A stretch of DNA of 64,000 nt, from positions 93,237,449 to 93,301,448 of the forward strand of contig NC_060257.1 of NCBI RefSeq assembly GCF_921293095.1. Reading direction: 5' to 3'. Positions 13,125 through 23,651 of the stretch are shown piece by piece. The stretch's first letter is position 1. Every line of letters starts with the position of its first letter. The stretch is from Ischnura elegans. Taxonomy: Eukaryota; Arthropoda; Insecta; Odonata; Coenagrionidae. The translations under genes were made by a program, and so were the position numbers. The notes beneath the pieces are model-generated. The model saw nothing but the letters and a program-made list of their open reading frames with translations. It was not told the DNA's origin and ran no database searches.

Positions 13125-13715
13125 CCCCAGTGAAAATTTTGTATACAATTGTATGCAATTTTATACAGGATTTCCTGTATAAACCTGTACACAATTGTAT
13201 ACAAAATGTGTACATTGTATACAAATTTGGCTTCATACAATTGTATACAGTGTATACAATTTACACATTTTCATACACTGTATACAATTGTATGAAATGT
13301 ATACAATTGTATGAAATGTATACAATTGTATGAAATGTATACAATTGTATGAAATGTATACAATTGCATGAAATGTATACAATTGTATGAAATGTATACA
13401 ATTGTATGAAATGTATACAATTGCATGAAATGTATACAACTGTATACATTTCATACAATTGTATACAGTGTATGAAAATGTGTAAATTGTATACACTGTA
13501 TACAATTGTATGAAGCCAAATTTGTATACAATGTACACATTTTGTATACAATTGTGTACAGGTGTATACAGGAAATCCTGTATAAAATTGTATACAATTG
13601 TATACAAAATTTTCGTCACGCGAAGATTTTTTGAAATGTACACAATTGTAAGAAATGTATAAAATTGTATAACATGTATACAATTGTATAAAATGGATAT
13701 AATAAGGTGATTTCC
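13125..13715. mobile_element. GTATACAATTG word-array inverted-repeat element
   Basis: The left end reads CCCCAGTGAAAATTTTGTATAC. Arms of about 150 bp (13131-13290 and 13450-13612) are near-perfect inverted repeats built from GTATACAATTGTATAC-like palindromes. Between them lie about eight tandem copies of a 19-bp unit, ATGAAATGTATACAATTGT. The right arm stops at AAAATTTTC without the expected ACTGGGG, and more word copies run on to about 13715, so the right end is truncated or rearranged. The matching intact right end (AAAATTTTCACTGGGG) is seen at 23651. It has no coding capacity; the long open frames across it are translations of the repeat. Confidence 0.75.
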
Positions 13716-13938
13716 TAATATTTTTATCACCTGAATCAAAACATTATTACTTCTGGAGTACGTAGTTCACGCTTTTTGTTGAGAACCATTTTTCGCGATT
13801 AAATGAAAAGGGAAAATTTTCAAGCGCTCGAAAGTGCGAGGGGTAAGTGTGAATGCCAGGAAAAACTTCGCGTGACGTCGTTCTGCTTCCCGCTGCCGCA
13901 AGTTGTGAATTAGAATTATAATACAAGTTATTGTTGTG

Positions 13939-14150
13939 AACTTTACCTTCCTGTGTGTGAACAATGTTAACTGATGGACTATTCAGTGAGCTGGCAATTA
14001 GATGACTCTTTTGAGTTCTTAATTTGTGTTCCCATTGATAATTGGTGCTAACTTTACCTTCTTGTTGGTGGACAATATTAGTTCATCAACTCTTCAGTGA
14101 TCTGGCAATTGAAATATTGTTCTGAGTTCTTTATGTATGTTAACATTGAT
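13939..14150. repeat. Two diverged tandem units of about 105 bp
   Basis: Units start AACTTTACCTTC at 13939 and 14050. They share CAGTGA-CTGGCAATT, GAGTTCTT and TTCCCATTGAT-like blocks. The second ends exactly where the CCCAGATAGC terminus begins at 14151. About 220 bp of unassigned AT-rich sequence precedes it. Confidence 0.6.
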
Positions 14151-14909
14151 CCCAGATAGCATGCTAAACTTGCTGCAAGCTTGTCACGACAAAGTTGCAA
14201 GTTTGCACCAAGCTTGTCATGACAAGCCTGCAAGCTTGAATCAAACCTCCTAGTTACGCTTTTTCAAACGTGCAGCAAACTTGTCACATCACACCTGCTG
14301 AAAATGTGTAGTGTCACACCTGCTAGATACTAGGAAAACTAGTTCCACACCTACCATTTCTGTAGTGACACTTGCTGAGGAAAAACTGGCTTAAAATTTC
14401 TGCTAAATAAAATGCTCTCCTAAATAATGATCAATTTACAACAACAAAATTTAAAATTTTCCACTCTATCAATTGTTAGTCATTTCACATGCACAGAATT
14501 TGGGAGCTAAATTTATTCAATAAAATGGGCAACAAATAAATGCTGAAGAATTTATTTTTCTCATTAATTATGTACAAGCTGAGGCAGCGGTGGAGTCATC
14601 GATAGTTAATCATTATTAATGAAGTGAGTGAAATACTTACAAACTGAATAGGAAACATCAAAGACAGAAACACTTTAAAAAATTTATGACCCCCTAGGCC
14701 ACACATGGTAATAACTAAAATACAGAAATCTTCAAAAGGTAAAAACATATTGCTCGAATTTTATCAAAACATTCACAAGTATGCTGATTGGCTTTGAGGA
14801 TGTAAAATTAAAACTTCATTCTTTTGAATTCTTGTTTAGTTATGGGAGTACAAGGTGGTGCATGGAACTTACATGGTTACATACTTATAGATCGTTACTG
14901 ATGAACTTA

Positions 14910-14967
14910 TTAAGCAAAATTATTGTCCTCATCAGCCTGATCCTCGGTCTGTTTATTCTGCCAATCC
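14910..14967 (-). CDS. Last exon of the DUF4806-type gene
   Basis: A minus-strand acceptor TTTTCTCTTCAG precedes a 58-nt exon. It completes the Lys codon left by exon 15124-15220 and then reads DWQNKQTEDQADEDNNFA followed by TAA, a strongly acidic C-terminus. The two exons join in phase, which supports real coding structure. Confidence 0.55.
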
Positions 14968-15123
14968 CTGAAGAGAAAATAGTAATTACTCCTTGTGAAA
15001 TGATATATCATGTATCATGGAACATTATAGTGTATACCTATTGTAAGAGGGAATGGAAAATATGAAGAAAATGTCTGGGATGATCGAATTAGTGTGGCAG
15101 AGAAATGAGAAGTGACTACTTAC

Positions 15124-15220
15124 TTTCTTATTTTCCCGACCTCAGCCTGGTTGAGCCAATTACTCAGACACCCTTCCAGCTCCACATCTGATGCATCATG
15201 GTAGACCCTTCTGCATACAC
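15124..15220 (-). CDS. Penultimate exon of the DUF4806-type gene
   Basis: Minus strand. The exon is bounded by acceptor ...TTTCATAG and donor GTAAGT, 97 nt, open throughout. It reads CRRVYHDASDVELEGCLSNW, then LNQAEVGKIRK. The D-A-x-(D/E)-x-E...W-L-x-x-A pattern resembles the C-terminal tail seen after the DUF4806 domain in many insect multicopy proteins (from memory, not searched). It joins in phase to exon 14910-14967. At least one exon is missing between it and 18670-18902, because the phases of those two do not match. Confidence 0.55.
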
Positions 15221-15615
15221 CTATGAAATTATACAAAACATAGTTAATGTCACTTAATGTAATATGTTAGAAGTTCATTTCAATGATCAATTATTATAAT
15301 AATCCTATCTATATACAGCCCTCGTGGTGACTGACTCACTGATGGATACAAATTCCCGACCACTTCTAGAAGTGCTGGAGAGCTGAAATTTGGCACGCGT
15401 GCGGGGAACCCGAAATGATTCGGAGAAAAAATCCGAAAACCGGAAGTTTCCGCCACGTGTCGTCGCTAGGACGACAAAATGGCCGAAATCGCGCTTTTTC
15501 CGGGGACCGTCTTTCGGTTTTTATTTTACTGCGCGCGAACGGTACGTGCTATGTGAATGTTGTATGCACGCTTTGAAAGGTTATAAACGTGAGCACGTAA
15601 TTATATAATGTTTTT

Positions 15616-16620
15616 AGTATCTTTTAAAGAATTAGACTGCCAAAATAGCGTCCAAAAATTGGTTTTTCTAAAATAATTTCATTCCTTCCGCTCCCGTCGA
15701 CTTATTATTAGGTGAATGATAACAAAAATGATTATTATATATGCTTACATAATTTTCCATTTAACCTAGGCAACAATTTGTCTTTGTCACCTTTGGTTTT
15801 CGAGAAAAAAATTAAAATATGCCAAAAATCACCAAAAAGTACAATTTCCGAAAGATTAACACAAGATTTCGTCCAGTTTTACACTACCGATTTCGTTTAG
15901 ACTTACTATATACATAAAGCTTTGCATTTTCTTTCAGAAAATGTAAACATTTTTACAATATTGCCATCAATAAACCAGTAAAAAATTAAAAATGGCGGAC
16001 ACTTCCCATTTCTCCCGGGAGTTTGTTTACTATTTATCGTTACACAGGCGAAACATTTCCGTAACACGGAACGTTGTCATATATATAGAAAGCTTATAAA
16101 TGTCGCCACCTACTTATGTAATTTTTGAAGTTAATTTATATGTAAAACGCTTTCAATATGGCGTCCAAAAATCGATTTCTCGGAAAATATTTCATATTTT
16201 CCACTGCCGTTGGCCTTATTTTGTGAGTAGGACAACGAAAATGATTATTATATATGCTCATAACATTGTCTACGAAATGTAGGTAATAATTTTATTTCGT
16301 CGTCCTTGGTTACTCGGAAAAAAATTAAAATATTCCGAAAATCACCAAAAATTACGATTTCCAAACGATTAACACAAGGTTTTGTCAATTTTAACCCGAC
16401 CAATTTCTTTCAAACATTGTAGTTACATAGAACTATGCATTTTCTTTCAGAAAACATAAATATTCAATACATAGTTTCATCGATATAACCGCGAAAAAAT
16501 AAAAATGGCGGGAACTACTAATTTTTCCGGGGAGAGATTTACTTTTTATTGTATTACTCTCGAAATGTCATGGATGTCATAGGACTATGAATGTCATAGG
16601 GCCTACTTCTTTTATGTATG
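15616..16620. repeat. Two diverged tandem units of about 510 bp
   Basis: Matching blocks recur about 505-515 bases apart: GCGTCCAAAAATYGRTTTYT at 15650 and 16155, AATGATTATTATATATGCT at about 15728 and 16240, and AAAATCACCAAAAA at 15825 and 16339. The units have diverged considerably. No coding content. Confidence 0.75.
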
Positions 16621-16639
16621 ACAGTAAATGAATGTGACC

Positions 16640-17580
16640 ATATAGTATCGTCATCTTTAAACCCCCCGAAACCCAAAAAAATTAAAATGTGCATATAAGT
16701 AGCCTTTTTGGGTACTTTTCGTCACAATTCCGCCGCTTTTCCAATCCTTACCACTCATCGCTACGGAATTGATGTGGACGATTGATGACCGCTGGCATTA
16801 AAAATCTATAAACCCCCGGTAAACCCACATACACCCCCCAAAAATAAAATTTTGCATATAAGTCTACTTTTTGGGTACTTTTCGTGCCTATTCCACCGCC
16901 CCCAACGACGCATCCCCACGGAATTTATGTGAATGGATGGTGACCGCCAGGAGTACACACATTTAAACCCCCGGTATCCCCCTGAAATCCCTCCCAAATG
17001 TAAAATGTGTCATTTAGTCTCCCATTTGGGTACTTCTCGCAAACATTACGCCACACTACCCGTCCCCTCTGAGCTCTAGATCCGGAATATTTGGTGAGGG
17101 CGAGCAACCGTAAACCATACGGGAAAAAATACCAGAAACCCCCGATCACCTCCTGGAACATCGCTGAAAAAAAAATTAATGAATTTTAAAGTCGCCTTTC
17201 AGAGTAGTTTTAGTCACAATTAAACCGGTGCCCCTACCACTTATTAAAACCCCCGATAACCCCGTGAAACATCCCAAAATATTTCTAATAAATTGCCTCT
17301 CCAGGTAAAAGAATCGTCAGACCACTGTTCCGGACCCCTAGGACTTATCGGCACGGAATTTATGAGAACGATTTGTGACCACTGGTTTAACACAAGTATA
17401 AACCCCCCGGTATTCCGTTGGAACCCCCGCAAAAAATGAAAAACGTGCCATTAAGCCTTCTTTTATGGGTACTTGTCGCCACTATTACTCCGCATTGCAC
17501 TACCCTTTACAATCATCGCTACGTGATCACTGTGGATGATTAGTGACCGCATGCATGACACATTAAAACCCCCGAATCCC
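16640..17580. repeat. Degenerate minisatellite, unit about 150-180 bp
   Basis: Units contain GGGTACTTTTCGTCACAATT-like starts (16714, 16876, 17029, about 17205, 17467), a C-rich centre, ACGGAATTTATGTG, GTGACCGC and AAACCCCCGGTA. Short overlapping ORFs here are repeat artefacts. Confidence 0.75.
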
Positions 17581-17599
17581 CCTGGGCACCCCTCTCGGT

Positions 17600-18035
17600 G
17601 GAGAAGAGCATTAATTATGACTAAGGGGAGCAGCCGCGGGGGGGCTCCTCGACCCCAAGGCGGCGAAGCCACCCCACAACGAGGAACGGCGAAGGCGTTC
17701 CGAGGTGTGACTGGCGTAGGCGAGGGGGAGCTTCAGTAACCCTCGGGCGGCGAAGCCCCGATGTTCAAGCGGCGCAGCCGCTGTAGACTCCACCCATCTC
17801 AACTCACACTCAACCCCTGGGCGGCGAAGCCGCCCTCCAGCAAGGAACGGCGAAGCCGTTTCGAGGAATGAGTGGGGCGCCTCCCTACCCCCTGGCCGGC
17901 GAAGCCGGCCCCTAGCTGAGGTGAGATTATTCGAACTTTAAAAGTCTTCGAGCGACCACAAATGTAGACGGCGAAGCCGGAACCGGGGTTTTTAAGGGGC
18001 GGAGCCCCTTAACGAGCGCGCGGAGCGTGCGAGTC
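17600..18035. repeat. Array of GCGNAGC mini-hairpins at the Helitron-like 3' end
   Basis: About ten short GC-rich palindromes share the core GCGNAGC with different stems: GGCGGCGAAGCCGCC, AACGGCGAAGCCGTT, GCGGCGCAGCCGC, GCCGGCGAAGCCGGC, GGGGCGGAGCCCC. Stem letters vary while complementarity is kept. GCGAAGC is known to form an unusually stable DNA mini-hairpin. Local GC content is far above the surroundings. Confidence 0.85.
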
Positions 18036-18038
18036 TTA

Positions 18039-18669
18039 GAATATCTTATTGGATGCACTCACGAAAAGTAACAGGACACACTGGAGTGCTATAAAATGAT
18101 TTCTTAATCGAATTCTTCTTAAGTTTGCCTGTAAGGGCTTACAGCTCTGGTACATTGTCATCCTAAGACGACACAACATATTTTGTAGAAATTCATTCTC
18201 ATTCATTTCTTCTACCAACTGCTACCAAACATTGCATCTAGAGATAAAAAAATACCAGATCAATGAAGAGTTAACAGCTAATACAAGAATAACAAAAATC
18301 ATGTAGACAGCCAGAAGAAAAATTCACCAAAGAAATTAACACAATTATCATGTTTAGTATGCACATGTAGTATGAGTGCACAAGTGCATATGAAATAACA
18401 AAAATCCAATCATACCATAATTTTTTAATATTTCATTGGACATTAATCCATACGCACTTCAAAATTATGTTGTACTTGAGTATTTTTATAGCACTTTGAA
18501 TTCCAAGCACCTACGAATGTCTGGCGAGCTCAAGATATACTTCTGAAACTTTTTTACAAATGAAACTCTTATGAAACTTTCTTACAAAAACTTAATTGTT
18601 CTTTCATTTAAAAAATCATACATTGTTTGAATCAGGATGGCAGCACACAAATTATCATTATTCACTTAC
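18039..18669. other. AT-rich intron-like sequence with no assigned exon
   Basis: This lies between the Helitron-like end and the DUF4806-like exon. One weak acceptor on the minus strand (AAAGTTTCAG near 18540) leads to an 18-codon open stretch that I cannot match to the domain. The missing middle exon of the gene may be here in decayed form. Confidence 0.3.
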
Positions 18670-18902
18670 CACCTTTGGCTCAAATGAGGGATCTTCACTT
18701 ATCCTACGGCAGAGTTTGATGAAATCCTCATCTGCTGTCAATGGCAATTGGCTGAAATTCATCTCCTCCACATCAGCATCCTTTCGCTTTGGGTCACAAG
18801 CCAATAAAGCATCTACTTTCCTCTCCAAGTGAGAAAACCCAGGTGCCATTCCTCCCATCCACATGAGGAGCTGGCTATTCTGTAGTTTTAATTTACTGCA
18901 GC
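18670..18902 (-). CDS. DUF4806-like exon
   Basis: Minus strand. Acceptor TATATTTACAG, 233 nt, 77 complete codons, donor GTAAGT. It reads CSKLKLQNSQLLMWMGG...FSHLERKVDALL...FSQLPLTADEDFIKLCRRIS...PSFEPKV. The run L-E-x-K-V-(D)-x-L-L, then (F/L)-P-L-T-x-(D/E)-(E/D)-F-x-x-L, then F-x-x-x-V is the start of the DUF4806 domain as I know it from multicopy insect and other invertebrate proteins of unknown function. It is open, with intact splice sites. It sits between a decayed THAP exon upstream and two C-terminal exons downstream, all on the same strand. Function unknown; DNA binding and transposon association are inferences. Confidence 0.6.
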
Positions 18903-19370
18903 CTGTAAATATAAAAATGTTATAAATACACTAATACCAATTGATTTGCTTACATTATACTTCCTTAGCAGACTTGATACTTAATCATCATAAATCCTGC
19001 CTACATGCTTATCAAACAGGTGAAAACCATAGATTTTAATATACCACTAATTTTTCTATCAACAAACACGAGTAATTGATTACATAACAAAAATTTTAAG
19101 GATTGCAATCTTATTGTACAGAAACAACTTAGAAACGTGTTACTTATGCCCTTGAGTGCAATATGTCTGATAAAATGTACTAAAGCACAAATCAATGCCT
19201 AAATTATAATGATCGGAGAGAGTTCAACTGATGGCTATGTTTAGAACAGCTTATTAATTGCTATTATTCTTCGACATATTCCCAATAGTTACTCATTTTC
19301 AAGAAAAATCATTCATAAACGAGTTAATTGAGGTTGAGACTAATGTTTTAATGTCATAAAGAACTGTTAA

Positions 19371-21911
19371 CACTTAGCATGCCGGCCCAAAAACTGCAGG
19401 TCATTCCCTGTGTGCCGGCCGTTTTTGCTATTTTTCAAAAATCTATTACAAAGTAAGCACTCAACTCATGATAATGTTACTTACCTCATTTGAAAGCTCT
19501 TGATTTCTTATTTCAAAAATATTGCATTTTTTAGCTTTTACTTTTCAATATATTTTTTATGTTGTTGTTGGAAAAAGAACTGTTTTTGAGTTTTCCAAAA
19601 ATTTGACCAAATACTAGTATGCTCATATGATTTATTTTTAAGGTTCAGCATTGAAAAAAAGCTTTATACAACAATAAAAAACACAATTAAAATATCATTT
19701 TCCCAAAAAGTACATTTGAAACTACTCAAAGTGGAGCAGAAAAAAATATTTTAGAGTGAAAAATTTTGAAGCATGGCTCCACACACAGAGCTAGTTTGCA
19801 CTCTGAACACCAGTAAGAAGTGTCTTTTCTTTTCGCTTTTCCACTTTCTTTTTTACCTCTAGCAGAGCAAACTTTGCACATTTTCTGTATTCTTGTCTTT
19901 CCTGGAGGGATTGGAATTTTTTCTAGGAAGTGATTCCCAGTAGAAAGCCTACCGAGCTGGCCTCCACTAGAACCCTGTCGTGGAGAATCCCCCTCACAAA
20001 TTGGCAGCTCAGTACAAAGAAGTTTCATGAACTGAGTTACTGACATCTTCTTTCCCTTTACCTTATTATGCAGAATACATGCATTCACTACACTCATGAG
20101 AAGACAATGAAAAGTGAGTTTCTTCCACCACTTCACAGTTTTGTGGTCAAATACCCCATATGACATCAACTGGTATGTTAGGTCAACACCAGCCTTATTT
20201 TGGTTATAATCTAGAACACAAGCAGGCTTTGTTTTTTCAGTGCCCCTTTTTGTTTGATATGTTATCATTTGAGCAGTGTGCCTTGTACTCAGCATGTACA
20301 CTGGGCGTTTGTCTTTCCAGCATATGGCTAGAAGATTTTCAGACCTACGAAAAATTTGTTCCCCTTTTTGAAGAATTAGATTTTTCCATTCTCTTGGCAA
20401 ACCCCTCCTATTCTTCATTACTGTACCTACAAGAGCTGTGCCAATTTTTTCAAATTCTCTTGCTAGTTCAGGACTTGTATAGAATCTGTCAGTGTACAAG
20501 GTACGGCCAGCTCCAGATAAGCTGCCTAATAAATTAGTAACAATATTGATTACAACATTGCTCTGGCCACAAAATACACTAAAATTCCAGACGTAACCAG
20601 AGTCGGCTTCCGAAAGCATATACAATTTTATCCCATATTTATTGGGCTTTTGAGGCATGTATTGCTTGAATTGCAGCCTACCTCTAAATGCGCACATACC
20701 CTCATCTATAGTTATTTTTTCTCCAGGCAGATAGGCCTGCTGAAAACGACGCTGAATATTATCAATCAGAGGTCGAACTTTATGGAGAGGATCATGACCT
20801 GGCTCCCCTCTCTTCTTGAACAAATAATTATCATTCAAGTGAAAGTTGGAAAGAATGAGTAGGAATCGGTTCCTGCTCATGACATTTGGGCAATAGTTAC
20901 ATGCAACAGTAGGGTCTTTACTCCAGTGATCGATTAGTTGAGGTCTCTGGCTGATACTTTGGTGGAATATTATAGCTAAAAAAAATTTTATCTCTACTAG
21001 AGTAACAGTTTTCCACTCATTCATTCTAGATTTGACTGTCAAAGACTCAGAACTTCTCATTTTTCTCAACTTTTGACGTGCATATAAATTAGTCTGTTGT
21101 TTGAACATATCAATAAGTTCATTGTCAACAAAATACGAAAAAAAGTCCAGCACAGAACTATTTACATCTAGTTGGAAATCATCTGTCACTCCACTTATAT
21201 CATTGAAAACATCCAAAGTCGGTATAGCATCCACCTCATTCCATAATGCTCTAGGATCAGGTTGCTGGAGTCTGTTTCTGCTTTTAGAAGCACCAGCAAG
21301 ATTTGCCGGTATGTTGTTGGTGATTACTGTTTGGTCCATGTCCTCATTTTCTGATTCCGAATCTGAACCAAAAATGAGTAAATGTATCGGTAAATGAGGA
21401 AAATAGTGACAAAAAACGTATGGACACAAACATAAAAAATTGTAAACAAATCCAACTGACCAAACATATATGTTTCACGTATATAGGTTAGGAATTTATG
21501 ACGGCAAATTGCTCTACTAACCTTCATTATTTTGAAATTCCTGCAGAACATAGTCAGGATCATCATCAGAATTGTCACAAATAATATCTTCATCACTATT
21601 ATCACCTTCTAATAAGGCTTGAATATCACAGTCCTTCAACTGGCGTGAATCCATTTGCATGCTGTGAATGTCGAAATGACAACAGACGAGAAGGTGGCTA
21701 GAAAGCATAATATTTCTGCATGCTTATGCTATCTATCGGCTTCAAATGGAACTAACTACACCAAGGAATGAACAGAGACACACGGATCACGTCTAGTGAC
21801 GGAATAACTAATTTAAATGGTGTTGAAATGAGCATTCCGTCAATTGACGTGAAAAGCAGTTTTTGAGTTGTCTCATCATTCCGTCAATTGACGTGATCGG
21901 CACGCTAAGTG
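19371..21911 (-). mobile_element. piggyBac transposon, complete
   Basis: TTAA target duplications are at 19367-19370 and 21912-21915. The terminal inverted repeats start CACTTAGCATGCCG (left) and CACTTAGCGTGCCG (right, complement). Length is 2541 bp. The subterminal right side holds two copies of the 12-bp palindrome CGTCAATTGACG (21838-21849, 21882-21893); the left has repeated GCCGGCC. It carries one spliced transposase gene that looks intact, so this could be a recently active, autonomous copy. The insertion site is an intron of element E; the homologous unoccupied site is in B near 7650. Confidence 0.93.
19726..21660 (-). CDS. piggyBac-family transposase, spliced, apparently intact
   Basis: DDE transposase that cuts and pastes at TTAA. 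Exon 1 (21660-21522) starts MQMDSRQLKD and has an acidic N-terminus. The intron (21521-21363) has donor GTTAGT and acceptor TTGGTTCAG. Exon 2 (21362-19726) continues in frame; the total is 591 residues, normal for the family. The catalytic aspartates are recognisable in KITIDEGMCAFRGR, RTLYTDRFYTSPEL and PACVLDYNQNKAGVDLTYQ; KTVKWWKKL follows. The C-terminus has the cysteine-rich finger CKVC...YWCSECKLALC...CFKIFH. The start codon choice rests on the spliced exon; an upstream in-frame Met is also possible. Confidence 0.9.
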
Positions 21912-22127
21912 TTAACAAAGTGGATTCTACTGCGAGAACCCTGATATTTCAACTTTAACCGCCTCAATGGATTCTTTTCACTATGCCAGCGAAAGTAAAG
22001 ACCATGCTAAATTGTCATTACCCTGAGAATAAAATAATGAGTAATCTTAAATAATTATTGGATAGTAATTGGCGGTTCATTAATCATACATAAGTATCGA
22101 ATGGAAAAAAATGTTTCATTTACTTAC

Positions 22128-22240
22128 ATTCACACGGTCAGCACAGCAGAGATGGATTGATGCTGACAATGGCAACTTCTTAAATCTCTTCGTGACGCTA
22201 AAAGCCACTGTTTCCGGGAATTCAAAAACTTATTCAGGCG
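22128..22240 (-). pseudogene. Decayed THAP-like exon upstream of the DUF4806 gene
   Basis: The minus strand contains RKQWLLASRRDL, aligned with RKKWLLAARRDL in element B, and ends at donor GTAAGT (22127-22122). Frame changes and a stop interrupt the open frame upstream (TPE...VFEFP). This looks like the 5' exon of the same gene as the exons at 18670, 15124 and 14910, with the piggyBac in the following intron. Confidence 0.5.
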
Positions 22241-22403
22241 TTGATTCAATTGTGCATGAAACAGTATTCTTTCAATCCCTTTTTGTCAGTATTCACTACG
22301 AAGACGGATTATTTTCTTCTTCCATAGCATACTTCAACGTAAATTTGCTAGTAAAACGAGATTTTTCATCACAGCTAAATTCGCCATCACAAAATAACGG
22401 TAA

Positions 22404-22530
22404 CTAGAGATGGGCAAAAAAATCGATTATACGTAATAATCGATTATTTGCTTTCGATTATTGCGATTATTGAATCGATTATGAACATCCGATTATTTTG
22501 CATAATCGATTGTTTGAATATAATCGGCGG
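22404..22530. mobile_element. ATCGATTA word array with hAT-like TAGAGATGGGC end
   Basis: TAGAGATGGGCAAAAAAATC is a terminus style common in hAT elements. It is followed by repeated TAATCGATTA words. No matching right end was found, so it is partial. Confidence 0.45.
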
Positions 22531-22639
22531 GAATAAGAAGCGTGCTCACTTGCGAGATTTTTTGCGAGAAATTTTTTTTGCGAGAAATTTTCACCCCTTC
22601 TATAGTTTCAGAACAACAAATGAATGCTATTTTGAAGTT

Positions 22640-23215
22640 TACTATTGTTTATAACAATTAACTAAGTTTAAACAAAGTTAGCAACAATACTAAAAACATT
22701 TACCAGCATTAACGATTTCTACATACCTTACGGGTTAAACAACAACGAATTAATGACTTATTGTTACATCTGTCTACATTGTTCATAAGAAAATGTAAAG
22801 TTTCAATAATGCAATAAAGCAACTTTTAAAAATTTAACAATTTCCGCATGTTGTACGGTTGAGAAGAGTTGGCTGAGCCTTATACCTTTACTCTTTGTTG
22901 ATTATAACAATTACTAAAATGTAAACAAATTTAGCAACTTTTACAAAAATTAAGAATTCCCACATTTTATACGGTTGAAAAACGTGGAATGAATGATACT
23001 CTTATTCTATTATGTTTATAACGATTACTAATGTTTAAACCAAGTTAGCAACAATTTTAGAAACATTTTCAAAATCTTAACCAACAGTAAAGGAATGGTT
23101 TATTGGAACTCTATAGTGTTTATAATAATTTCTTAAGTTTAAAAATAATTAGCAACAATTTTAACACCATTTTTTAAAGTAAAAATGCGTTACGGTGTAA
23201 AGAATAGAAAAAGAG
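22640..23215. repeat. Degenerate tandem repeat, unit about 105-130 bp
   Basis: Blocks like TTATAACAATTACTAARTTT and TAAACAAAGTTAGCAAC recur near 22648, 22780, 22905, 23017 and 23122. There is no coding content. Confidence 0.6.
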
Positions 23216-23286
23216 CATAGTTGTGGTGCTTTAACTCCCAAAGCCTGATATCTCATTGATAACTCATTGATGTAAGCATACCTTTA

Positions 23287-23651
23287 CATTGTATAAAAAG
23301 TACAAATTTTATACAGCCTACACAACTGTATAAATTTTCATAAAATGTATAAAATTTATACAATGTAAACATTTTATACAGCTTTATACAAATTCATACA
23401 AAATTTGCACATTGTACACATTCTGTATAAAATTGTATACATAGTATACAATTTACACGTTTTATGCATTCTATACAGCTGTATACAATTGTATACAAAA
23501 TGTGCACACTGTACACATTCTGTATAAAATTGTATACATTGTGTACAATTTACACATTATATACATTCTATACAGCTGTATACAATTGCATACAAAATGT
23601 GTACATTGTATACATCCTGTATAGAAATTGTATACAAAATTTTCACTGGGG
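23287..23651. mobile_element. GTATAC/TACAATT word-array element, right end
   Basis: Words such as TGTATACAATTG and TTTATACA fill the stretch. It ends GTATAC...AAAATTTTCACTGGGG, the complement of the terminus at 13125. The left end is not defined, so this may be a partial copy of the same family. Confidence 0.6.

Larger units (their letters stand above)
15303..18038 (+). mobile_element. Helitron-like non-autonomous element in an intron of the E gene
   Basis: The 5' end reads TCCTATCTATATACAGCC, then GACTGACTCACTGATGG and GCTGAAATTTGGCACGCG, a lead-in I associate with Helitron-type repeats. The 3' end is GC-rich: GGGGCGGAGCCCC, then a hairpin-like GCGCGCGGAGCGTGCG, then GAGTCTTA. The last four bases are one change from a canonical CTRR end. 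No terminal inverted repeats and no Rep/helicase ORF are visible. The interior has two sets of tandem repeats (15616-16620, 16640-17580). Alternative: an unrelated satellite-bearing repeat. Confidence 0.5.
14151..22403. mobile_element. Element E, partial: CCCAG-type end plus THAP/DUF4806 gene
   Basis: The left terminus is CCCAGATAGCATGCTAAACT, followed to about 14360 by an array of words close to GCAAGCTTGTCACGAC and its complement. To the right lies a minus-strand multi-exon gene (exons at 14910, 15124, 18670 and about 22128). A Helitron-like element and a piggyBac interrupt the introns. The stretch around 19210-19370 and 21916-22400 is homologous to element B (about 7500-8200). Similarity to B stops at 22403, where a TAGAGATGGGC terminus begins, so the right end of E is lost. 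That the CCCAG end and the gene form one element is inference from order and from B. Confidence 0.45.

Noticed and set aside
13290-13440. Regular 19-bp direct repeats resembling a CRISPR array
   Set aside because: No unique spacers, eukaryotic context, and the units are simple tandem copies within an inverted-repeat element.
13233-13739. A 168-codon open frame rich in Tyr, Ile, His and Cys
   Set aside because: It is the translation of GTATACAATTG repeats and is open because the repeat lacks stops; the opposite strand is equally open.
14781-15065. 94-codon plus-strand ORF with hydrophobic segment
   Set aside because: It overlaps the antisense terminal exon of the DUF4806-type gene, which has better support (in-phase splicing), and it matches no family I know.
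17463-17802. Short GC-rich overlapping ORFs
   Set aside because: They arise from the hairpin array and minisatellite; both strands are open and composition-driven.
18036-18218. 60-codon minus-strand ORF as the missing middle exon of the DUF4806-type gene
   Set aside because: Phase and residues do not fit the domain, and no good acceptor/donor pair brackets it.
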